From Marisa cornuarietis (taxonomy: Eukaryota > Mollusca > Gastropoda > Architaenioglossa > Ampullariidae): a DNA stretch of 64,000 bases. The notes beneath the pieces were generated by a model. The model searched no databases. It worked only from the letters and a program-made list of their open reading frames with translations, and was not told the origin of the DNA. Each line of letters begins with the position of its first letter. Positions within the stretch are counted from its first letter, which is position 1. The DNA lies in the NCBI GenBank assembly GCA_004794655.1, contig SMMW01000039.1, positions 186,001 through 250,000 of the forward strand, read 5' to 3'. Positions 34,159-44,694 of this stretch are shown in pieces. The position numbers and the translations under genes are program-made.

Positions 34159-36690
34159 ATGGCAGCTCATGGCTCGCACTACCGTATCTTGTCCGAGGAA
34201 CGAGAAGGGACAGGTGACTGGTACCACAATTACGACGGCTACCACGATTCCACTCGTGAGAAAAAAGACCGGATGGACCTCGCCGTCTACCACAGCCCTC
34301 GACGGATGCTACCATACGAAAGTCGAATCCTCACTTACAAAGATGAGTATGATAATAACTACGGCCGGTACGAGGGCGGCAAGAACTACAACAAAAACCG
34401 GAACAACGACCAGTTCAGGCCCGAGCACAGGGATGCTGGGAAGGGTGGCTGGGAGCTGCCGGAGGGGCTGAGCCCACGTCGAACGACTTACCAGCCATCC
34501 TTCCACGAGAACAGGGTGACACCCAGGCGGGTGCCCTTGTGGGAGCGAGACAAGGTCGACGACCAACGACGACAGATGGGTTTCGATACATTCAAGGCCA
34601 ACGGGAACCAAAGTCCCAGGCCTGACGGTCTTAACAGCCCGATGCGGGGTAAAGATGAGAGTCGCAGAAGAGGGGCGGACGAGGTGTACGGTCGGGGAAT
34701 GGACGAAAATATTGAGGCGATTAGAAAAGATGTGTACGACACTTTTGCGCGGGAAAAGAACAGGAAGCTATCAGTTTCCGATAACGATTTGCAACACAGG
34801 TTGGACTACAGCAGGCAGCCAGTGTATCCCAGCCCGCGGCAAGATGGAGGTCTCGACCCACGGATGGTCAACGCAAAGGCACTAGACAGAGACGAACGAT
34901 ATCAGGTAAGTCATTGAAAAGGTTTTGGTATGTACAGTACTTTCCACTTTATCCACCAGCATTTAAACACTTAACTGTCGCGAGGACGCTGAAGCTAACC
35001 TACTATTCAGGTCAACATCCTGCAATCGACATGGAGGAGATGGAACGGCCGTTTAACCTTTTGTTTGTTTGTTTGTTTGTTTGTTTTCCCCACAAATTAT
35101 TCTTCGTGGGAACATACAGGGCCGCGAAAACAATGTGCTTGCTTCGTGCTGCAATATTTGGGTCACGTGCAAGCACGCGGACACGTACATTCATTCATTC
35201 ATTCATCGCCACGTGCGTTGGATGATCTTGACCCCAGTGACATCAGCTCCAGCAAAGACGTCACACAACTGAAAATTGACGCACTTATATTGACGTCATC
35301 GGCTCTCCTACGTCACACTGCATGTCAGTGTCAGCCTGCGCTAGAAGACTGATGATCGACTGACTCTGTTAAAGCAGCGATTTTTTTCTTATCTTCGCTA
35401 TCAGTTTTAACAGCCGAATGAAAAAATATAAAAAGAAGGCAGTAGTCTCAGCTCGCTCTACTCTGGACTGTAGTATTTACTTCAGAGCTACTTAAACTCA
35501 CTCAAGTATGTCTCTTTCTCTCTCTTTCTCTGTGTGCTTTGGTGAACGTGGGTTGCCATACAACAGTACCGTGGCTAGCTGCTAGTTACAGCTGCAGACT
35601 ACACAGCTGCATCCGGGCACAGAGCTAGTCTCTTGCTCCTATTCATGAAGTGCAGCTGAAAAAATTATTGTGGTACAGTAAAACGTCTTTATTAAGACCT
35701 TCGAGATTACGATTCCCTCTTAGTTACGACCCCAAATGTTTTCACGGGCGTATTTTGCTGTATAAACTTCATCTCTGTTACGACTATCTCCCCAACCTGA
35801 CTTACGACCGTTTGTGCTCTATTGCGACCTTTTTTTGGCAAAAGTTGCGTGTCGAAAAAAATAAGTACATTTAAAAATCGGCCGCTTACTATGATTTCTG
35901 CATAAATCACGTAAAATAAATACATTTTGAAAGAGACTGCTTGTTCTCTGGGTCACCAGTCATTTCGACCCCCAACCATATCACTCCTGTCATGGCTACG
36001 ATATCGATCCAGGCCCCAAATACGAGTTGATCTCTGATGACAGGAGTAAATATTAACGTCAGATACTACCAATGGAGCCATGCGTTGTTCAAACAAAGTC
36101 AGCCACCATCTTACTAAACAAAAACGGCCGCTTGGCAATACACATTCAGAGAACAACTCACACAATGGCGCACAACGCAATTTTCTTTTATATCGTTGGG
36201 GTTCTTTTTAAAGCCTTTGTCGTCATCATTCGTTAATGTGGACATTCTTATTAAATGTATATGCACACGTTCGGTTAATATGAAACAGGTGTGACTCCTC
36301 GGGCATTCAGTTAGCATGAGCCTCATCAGTGTGACTTTCTGTTTGAGACGATGTTGTGCTACGTAGAATGTATGGTCATGGGAGGGGGGGGGTCGATGTA
36401 CTCAGGGTGATATGGTTTTTGGTTGATATGACTGGCGTCCGTTCGGTGCTGTCTCTTTACCAGCGCACATCAGTCGACTGTGCTTCATTAACCATCTTTT
36501 GCAGAAGTCACGTGTCTATAAAAATAAAATTATTGTGGCCGACTGATTTAGCTTAATTGCGACTTTTTTGAAGAAATCATGTTTAAAAATAAAAATTGTG
36601 TATTTTAAGACAGCGTCTTTGTCTGCCGCGGTACATATGTACTGATCGATTGATCTTTACTGAAGAGTTAGTTCTGCAGAAAGCGAAAGC

Positions 36691-36729
<39 letters not shown>

Positions 36730-39700
36730 TAAATGGTTTTAATAGCATTAGTTTAATATATAAATGAACTTGAATTTATATTTGTTTGAAGTCATGGTTC
36801 GTGGAATGAATTCTGAGGGGCTGACCTCCCTACTATGGTTACGACCCGATTTTGGTGAATTATAGCGAGTCTTAATAGAAAGGTTTTACTGTATTATCAT
36901 TAAACATAACAGCGTGGTATACTATTTAATACATCGCTGTGGTATTGCCATTAGGTATAAGGCTTCGACAAATGTGTGAGAATCTTTTCGCAGGATTTAT
37001 AGATAATTCCCACAATGCCGTACAGCAACTTTGCAGTCCTTTACAAAATTCCTACTTTTAATTGCAACAACTTTCCTGCACTTAATCACTTTCCTGTTCC
37101 CTGAAAGTATGCGATGTTTCAATCATTTTCTCTCTCTATCTCTTTCCGTTTTTTACTTCTATTTTTTTTTTATTCGCAAGCTGTGCTAAGCTAAAGTTTA
37201 AAAGATCGCTGCCACCGACCCACAGCCCACATTCCTTTACATACCTACAGCTGCCACGTGTCAACTGCTTTCTCTACCGGAATTTTCTTTTCACAAACAC
37301 GTATAGGATTTCGAACCTCAAGGTTGTCAGTCCACACAACACGAAGAGCACGGAGTTACTCTTGGATAACCTTTAGGTGTGAGGATTTTTTTTCACTACT
37401 TTACCTCTCATTGCATAATAATAATAATAATTCTAGAATCTACTCATCGCGCACACACACGTTCGTGCGAGTGATGGGGCTGACTGCACAGTCAGATGGT
37501 ACAAACATACCGGAAATACTTCACACCAGGAACGTCAGATAAATCACACGTCGTGCGTCACGTGCACCGGAAAGTCAAAAGTTATGTAAACATGCTCTTC
37601 CCGGGGCTGTAAATAAGCTGACAACCTGTCCTAACGACGCATGCAAGAAAAGGAAGAAAATAAAATTGCATTCAACAAGCCGACCTGTGGTCGTTTGCAG
37701 TAGGAGTCTACTCACTCAAACGTGCCGGACCTGGTGACGCCAATAAACATTTATTTTGTTATCGTCCTCCAGAAGATTAATTGCTTAGTTAAGAAAGTTT
37801 TTTTTTTGGAGTGTTAGACAACACGAGATAACAATAAAATAAACTGAGAAAAGATGCTTTAGAGAAAAATAAACATCATGGCGGGGCATCATGCAAAATG
37901 CACGAATCAAGTGAAGAACGGGGTGACTCTAAATAAATAAAACATTTTAAGGCATAACAATGTGCTGGGTCTGTATGCGGAGATTTGAAACTGCTTTTCA
38001 CACTGTTGTGTGTTGTTGTGATACAGGCCTGGACATTTTTTGAGATGTACTCACAGGTGTTAATGAATGGATAACTTTCTAGCCCTCGCTCCCTCTCAAA
38101 TCCTATTTAATGTAGGTTAAGCGCCAGGTCACAGTTTGTAGAGGTGTGGTACTTGAATGGTGATTTTGCCTCGTGCATCAAATTTTAGATTGAAACCTAT
38201 ATACACATGTCGGCATAGGATGTTCACGCAAAACTGCTGCAATGAGAGGTACGTGCGTGCGCGCGCGTGCTGACATGTGCGTGTTAACACCTGCCACTCA
38301 ATGAACGTTGGGCGGATCAATCAGTCACAGAGCGTGCAAATAAAACCAGATGTGATAACTCTCTCGCCAGCGATCAGGTGCAGGGTCACGTGAAATAAAA
38401 CTTCCAGAAGGTACAGAGTAGAAGGTACTGAAAATCAGTGTTTATGCGGGAGGGACAGGGTGGTTAAAAAAAAGGAGAGATGTTGCGTGGGTGTGTTTTC
38501 GCGAATGAAAACTATTTCTAGCGCTTTTCAATTTCCAGTTCTTGCTCGTTGGGGTTATTTCATTGCAACCTTAAATATCAGGGCGCAATATCTCTCCTTC
38601 TTTGCTAAGAAAACTAGATGAAACTTGAGTGCCTACTGAAGGAAAACGCTTGATAATGAGAGCCGAATGTCTCAAAGGGAATTTGAATCACGGACAACAT
38701 AAGCCTCGCTGCTTCGATGACATGGAGACCACAAAACAATGAGGCAATAAAAACAGTGCTTACCTGCGGGCTGGTGGCGGCGGCACTAGATCCGACATCA
38801 ACAGTAACGTCGACCTCGTGAATACACTTCACTGTCGCTGACTACTTCACTATTAGATTAAATTCTAAATTTTAGAACACAAAAGTTACACACGGGTAGA
38901 TCTGAAAAGTGAAGTACGTATCACACGTTACTGCTGCTGAAACAGGTGTTCCTCTTACTGCACGTGAGAGTCCTTTACAGTACCGCACAGTGCAGGTGCA
39001 ACTTTCAGACAAGTTTTTATTCACTTTACGTAGTCACATTCTTCCAAAATTTGATCCATTAAGCGAAAACAAATTGTCGGATGTCTTTCTTTACCAAGTT
39101 GACCTTTCGTTCATCACAAACGTTTTGTTTTCTCAGACTTTTGTTTGCTCTAACTTCATTTTACACTGAAGACCTCTGAAGACTCTTTTCATTACCCAGT
39201 GGTTTTTACAACTAAGGTTTGTCAGAAACCCGTTTGTTCCTTCCCTTATTCGTGACCATTCTCTTGAGCAGGAGGGGTGATTATGCGCTGTTTTAAAACA
39301 TTTTAATCATGTTTCCCCCGAGAGAAGCGAGACACACGGGAAGTAGGGCTAGTGGTGGGGGGACCCGAACTTGAACTCGAATATTTTACTGACAAAGCTA
39401 TTTCAGCCATTGTCAAGGTGAGCATATGAAACCCATCCTCTCACTCATCCAATCACCTATCCATTCATACACCTGTATGCATACACTGTGTAGCAGTCCT
39501 CTCACTCACCCACTCATCCAATCACCTATCCATTTATACCCCTCACATGATCACATCCCTATCATACACATACAGTGGTGTGGCGAGAGTGGGGGACAGG
39601 GGGGGGGGAGATGTTGTACCTGTGACTGCGGCTGTTACGGGAACCCGGCCTAGGTCTGTGGATTTTTTTCCCTTCTTTTCCTTTTCTTTTTCTTTTAAAA

Positions 39701-42700
39701 ATGGTGGTTGACGTAACATTTCTCACTCTGGGAGTTCTTTTATATGGAGCGGGGTACTAAAAGTTTGATCCTTTACCGTCAGTTTTCCTCATTAACTAAC
39801 CACTCATGTGTAAACATCTCTATGTTCAAGTAGTGATGTAGATCCTAGTGCACTTGTCATAATATTTGCAGTCTATATTACGTTACTGAATGAAATGTAG
39901 ATATTGACAATCAAATTGTAAGCATAATTATTATTTACTGGGAAAATAATTTACGATAAAAATTACAAGGGGCCCGTAGAGGTTGTCTGCCCCGAGTCTC
40001 GTGCTTGCTCTCAGCGGCCCTGTCCATGTGTGGTCGTATATTTTTCCCAACACATAAAAGGTACCCATACATCTCATACCCTGAACAGCCCAGTAATTCG
40101 GATTCAGCTCACCCTATTTTTCTGTTCGTTCATCCTCACTGGTTCTCGCTACAGTCACTCCCCATTTCCCAGGTCTGTGTGAAAAGGGAATGCCGCGAAT
40201 AAATTGTTCATATTGTTCACGGAGGTGTGTAGGGTGGATTGTTGTCTGTCTGCCGAGACCAACGCTGAGTCTTTTGCGAAGTTCTCCGCTGTTAGTCTCG
40301 GTGAGCCTTAACAATGAATGACGTGAATAAACCGGAAGCTATTTCGTAACCAGCCTCGTTCTATGACTTCACTGAAAAAAAAAATCGTCTGCAAGCTGTC
40401 CAGTAATACAAGTCCCTGATATTGTGACTCATTTTGACATTACCTTGACCTCAGTAACGGACACACTCACCGGGAGACCCCGGCTGTTGTTAGGCAGACA
40501 GGTGTCTATACGTTGAAATGTGACAAACTTGATAAAATGTACTTACGGTGTGTGCGCGCGCACGTGTGTGTGTGTGTGTGTGTGTGTACATCCGTGCGTG
40601 TGTCTGTGTCCATGTGTATCGATGCATCATTGCGTGCGCGCGAGCGTGTGTATCTGGGTGTGTCTGCTTAATGTTTTGTATTGTTACTTCTACATTATCA
40701 TCTGCCTACAAACTACCAGCTGGGAGCCAGTAAAGCGACTGACATGCAACTGTTTTGCTGCACGTGCAGGGGGGAGGTGCTTTTCTGTTCGTGCGATTCC
40801 CGCTGGCACGCGGTGAGAACGTGACCGGGGTGGCCAAGGCCTGCATCCGGGCCAAGACCTCCGACCTGGGCGGCCGCTTCGCTGGAATCGCCAGACAGGC
40901 AAGCTTGATCCTTAACCCCAAGATGTGACCTTAGGGGCTTACAGTGACTTTACCTACTGTCAAAGCACTTAGGGGCTTACAGTGACTTTACCTACTGTCA
41001 AAGCACTTAGGGGCTTACAGTGACTTTACCTACTGTCAAAGCACTTAGGGGCTTACAATGACTTTACCTACTGTCAAAGCACTTAGGGGCTTACAGTGAC
41101 TTTACCTACTGTCAAAGCACTTAGGGGCTTACAATGACTTTACCTACTGTCAAAGCACTTAGGGGCTTACAGTGACTTTACCTACTGTCAAAGCACTTAG
41201 GGGCTTACAGTGACTTTACCTACTGTCAAAGCACTTAGGGGCTTACAGTGACTTTACCTACTGTCAAAGCACTTAGGGGCTTACAGTGACTTTACCTACT
41301 GTCAAAGCACTTAGGGGCTTACAGTGACTTTACCTACTGTCAAAGCACTTAGGGGCTTACAGTGACTTTACCTACTGTCAAAGCACTTAGGGGCTTACAG
41401 TGACTTTACCTACTGTCAAAGCATGAACGTTGATCTACGTTCATGGTCAAAGTGTGACCCTAACTGATGATATCTACCTGCTATATCACCCTAGCTGGCC
41501 TAGCAGCTAACAAAGTATGACCCTAACTAACGATTAAGTACTACATGTCATCATAGTATGATCATCCCTACTAACAAAGTGAGACCCTACTTTACCCCGA
41601 CAAAGAATGGCTGCACCTTGTTGACCTATAGCTGCTGACGTGTCCCGACTGTTGTGTCAGCCTGTGAGGGTGAATGTACTGACTTGAATGTCTGTGTTGT
41701 ATTTAAGGGCACACGACTTTCGTCGTCTTGCATGCTTATGATTATATCGACACGATATCTTAGTCGAACTGTTTTCGACGGTGCACGACTTTGATTCACG
41801 CAAAAACGTCCCTGTAACAGGACTAGTAAGGAGCGTTGTTTTACGATTGAGTAAATGTCAATGAAAAATACAATTCCCCCAAATCTAGGTGGAGATTCTT
41901 GGTGTGGCAACGTTTTAACAGGTGTACAGTTTCGGGTATCCCCCAAGTCCGGACGAGGGCTGCGCCGTCTTCCATTTTCCCAGCTTGAAAAACGCCGAGG
42001 TCTTCTTCCATAGCGACCAGCGGTTCCGCCAGCCAGACTTCCCCCCTCCGCAAGGCCATTCCGAGATCTTTGCTCTTGGGCTCACGACTGACCCCAACCA
42101 AGTATACAGTGAGCATCCTTTGCAAATACTTTAGTCTGTCAAGTCTATTTTGCAAGAGTTACTTAAGGCACAGAGCTACAGACCTCTCCCTTTCATGTGG
42201 TTAAAGGTTAGAGATAATGGGCTTCCTCTCCCACGCATCTTATGTCATGATGTAGCTGTCACTTCTTGAATGCATATTATGCATCACGTGGACATAATTT
42301 TCACACACCACTTTCACACATCAAGCTACTTTTATTTTTGATGCTTTTTAGTTCCAATTTTAATCGGTTGTTCTTACACGCTTTTAAAAACCATTGTGCA
42401 AACTTACTTTTTACATGTGGTTCTCAAATTGTGTTCGTGCTTTGGACAGACATTTTAGCTGTAAGATTTAAGCAGTATCAGAAACATTTATACAAGATAT
42501 TTCTCTTCCTCGTGTGGGTATTCGATAATAATGTATTTAGAAAGTACTGAAAATCTTTGCCACACGAATGCAGGGCAAAGAAACTAATCAAGATCAGAAT
42601 AACTCATTTACACAAAGATTCTTGTAAGCTTAGCCGCAATCTTGGGGTGAACGAAAACCTACCTGACTAAAATTGCTACAACAACAAGAGGATGAAGACT

Positions 42701-44370
42701 ATAAAGAAAATGTTGTTTGCAACTTTTCAAGGAGCAGGAAGAGAACAACGACATCGTGAAGTCTCGTGCGGCTGGATGGGAGGGAGAATTGTGCGTCCTC
42801 ATGACATTACCTCCACTTGCGTTTCTGTACAGCACCGCGTCCTTATTTTGTAGTTTCACGATGTCTGCCATGACAATTAAGTTTTTACCTACTTTCTATG
42901 TCGACACTGCGTTGTCTCAACATATCAGCGTCTTTATTTCCTGGCAGAACACAGACAGGAAATGAGTAAATAAACGATTCTTGATTTTACAGATTACGCA
43001 ACGTTCTTACTGTCGGAGGTCTTTCTTCACGGAAGCACAAGCGTTGGAGACTACATCACCAAGTTCAAGGAGCCTTTCTCGAGCCTTCTCATTCACAAGT
43101 ACAAAGCTTTGCCTTTCGTTGTTTTCTCTTTAGACAAGGACGATCGTAAGTCACTTCGTCGCCATTACTTCGCTCCAAAAAGCATCGTGACACTTCATCT
43201 CTTTAGGAGTATCGGCCATCTGGAAGAGGTCATGGCTGACGGTGAGTACGATCGGTGGGAAAGGGGTGAGCTTAGCTCAGTACAGGTACACTATAGTTCT
43301 TAGAATCTAATCAAATGATTCCCATGTTCCCGTCCTACGTTCACGATGTGGAAGCCTTGAAACGTCGACATGCATGGTTCTTACCCGACTTCTGGAGATA
43401 TTTCGTAGAGAAATTTCCTCCCGCAGATGTACGGGGAATATTTTCTCATATTTTAGATTATATATATATATAACGGACTGTTATGTCATTTGATAATTTT
43501 GTCCACTTTGTTACTTATGCGCGGTCAGGTGGCGCAACGGTTAGCGCCTGTCACCCATACAGTGAATGTTGGCTGTCCTGGGTTCGTTTCTCGTCTCGGG
43601 CACGCTGTTCTTTCTCTGCATGTGGCATCTGTTTACAGGGCTGGCTGCCTTGCCGCGATATAGCCTTAGTTGCTGGTTCGGCGTAAAACACCAATTCCCC
43701 CCCCCCGTTACTTATTCGGTTTTTTGTTGTCTCAAATTGTAACTTGACAACTGCATAAACATGTATTTTTTTTCTTATTTGTTGACTTACAGAAAATAAG
43801 CTGTGAAATGAATGGTACCAATGAAAAAAATAGCGTCCAGAGTATCTGTCATCAAAAGAGTTGTTTCTTAGAACTACCCGTTGCTCGAATCTCTTAAGCA
43901 TTTTTTCAGTGGGTTTTTAATATGCCTTCACATTTGCACACACACTGGTCGTTGATATTTCAAGCAAGTCAGCAAAAAAAGACTATATGGGGAAGTAGAC
44001 CGCACTTGTAAACTGGGGGGTCACCAGATCTGGAAAAAAATTACAAGTGCCGGAGACGAAACCTGAACCAAGATAGGCAACTCTCATTGTATTCTTCACC
44101 CATAAACATTTTTCTGTTAATAAACAAATTATATATGCATGTACTGCTGTCCGCAGTGTTGGCATTCATGCGTGACACACAAGATAAATCTTAATGCATG
44201 ATAAACTTGTGTTCGCGACTGATGAACATGCATGTTCTCAGAAAGGGTGTGGTCAATGTACTAACCTGATGCCTGTTTCAGAGCGCTACACTCAACTTCG
44301 TGTAGTCCACAACACCATTGCCCAAGAAAAGTGCTCCATTTTTACCATCGACAGTGAGGCATGTCCTTAG
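34159..44370 (+). CDS. Barrel gene 3: DUF1330-like two-domain protein with long disordered N-terminus, 466 aa
   Basis: Coding exons are 34159-34905, 40770-40898, 41922-42108, 42993-43241 and 44282-44370, phases 0-0-1-1, stop TAG. Exon 1 encodes 249 residues rich in Arg, Asp, Tyr, Asn and Gly, without hydrophobic core patterning, and is therefore probably disordered. It holds six proline-directed sites followed by basic or polar residues: SPRR at 46 and 105, TPRR at 121, SPRP at 152, SPMR at 160, SPRQ at 225. Exons 2-5 repeat the paralogue fold: GGAFLFVRFP, GRFAGIARQ, CAVFHFPSLKNAEVFF, RQPDFPPP; then TFLLSEVFLHG, RRYFAPKSIVTLHLFRS, TQLR, and the shared CSIFTIDSEACP end. Intron 2 has a GC donor (ACAG|GCAAGC). 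Intron 1 (5.9 kb) hosts a pogo-like element. Joining exon 1 to the barrel exons rests on matching phase 0 and the absence of another candidate first exon; it could prove to be a separate gene. Confidence 0.72.
35064..35088. repeat. (TTTG)n microsatellite
   Basis: About six TTTG units in intron 1 of barrel gene 3. Confidence 0.9.
35676..36891. mobile_element. Pogo/Tigger-like TIR element, non-autonomous, 1.2 kb
   Basis: The element starts CAGTAAAACGTCTTTATTAAGACC and ends with the reverse complement of CAGTAAAACCTTTCTATTAAGAC. TA flanks both ends (674-675 and 892-893 within the 35 and 36 kb lines), matching the TA target duplication of Tc1/mariner-pogo elements. CAGTAAAACCT-type termini are characteristic of pogo/Tigger families. 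No intact transposase frame is present. It carries an AAC microsatellite at 36688-36728 and lies in intron 1 of barrel gene 3. Confidence 0.8.
36688..36728. repeat. (AAC)n microsatellite
   Basis: About 13 AAC triplets inside the pogo-like element. Confidence 0.95.
36892..40769. other. Remainder of intron 1 of barrel gene 3
   Basis: No additional exon was recognised between the pogo-like element and exon 2 at 40770. It includes an imperfect duplication of a roughly 30-bp CTCACTCATCCAATCACCTA motif (39438-39540), the dispersed repeat at 39747-40022, and a GT-rich tract at 40549-40588. Confidence 0.4.
39747..40022 (+). repeat. Dispersed 275-bp repeat, copy 2
   Basis: Opposite-orientation partner of 22551-22826, matching along nearly its whole length. 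It lies in intron 1 of barrel gene 3. Confidence 0.7.
40930..41423. repeat. 38-bp minisatellite, 13 units
   Basis: Exactly thirteen 38-bp units (each beginning CTTAGGGGCTTACAGTGACT) with almost no divergence. The visible variant is ACAATG in place of ACAGTG in two units (near 41055 and 41131). It starts 32 bp after exon 2 of barrel gene 3, in the same intron that carries the 30-bp minisatellite in barrel gene 1. Decayed motifs (CAAAGTRTGACCCTA) continue to about 41590. Confidence 0.97.
43521..43708 (+). mobile_element. tRNA-derived SINE, copy 1
   Basis: The head shows an A box (GGTGGCGCAACGGTTAGCGC) and a B box (GGGTTCGTTTC). A body (GTTCTTTCTCTGCATGTGGC, TTTACAGGGCTGGCTG) and a tail (CGTAAAACACCAA then a C run) follow. 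The same head, body and tail recur at 61709-61895. It lies in intron 4 of barrel gene 3. Confidence 0.85.
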
Positions 44371-44688
44371 CTTCTTAGTCGACCCCGAGCTGACAGTCTA
44401 ACAACACTCAGGTCAAGTAATCCAGCAACTCGATCCGATACTAATAACCTCGTTCAGTTTTGTCTGCTCATGCATTGATCAAATTCTAGATATTAATACA
44501 TTTTATTTTGCATTGTTTTCTCTAAATTTTTATTGAAAACAAAATGTGTATTTGACTCTAGAATTCGATGAGGAAGATTCACTACTGCGCATGATGTGTA
44601 CACCCAAAGTCAAAGTAGCTCTGGCCTCGCGCCTCGAATCCCTGACTTTAAGTACCTGTAAATTGAACTTCATTTATTTAAACGCTGA

Positions 44689-44694
44689 AATAAA
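44689..44694 (+). terminator. Poly(A) signal of barrel gene 3
   Basis: AATAAA 319 nt after the TAG stop of barrel gene 3, a distance similar to that in barrel gene 2. Confidence 0.55.

Noticed and set aside
34049..34742. Other long frames overlapping exon 1 of barrel gene 3 on both strands
   Set aside because: They are low-complexity (Thr- or Val-rich) shadows; only the frame from 34159 ends in a good phase-0 donor matching the paralogues.
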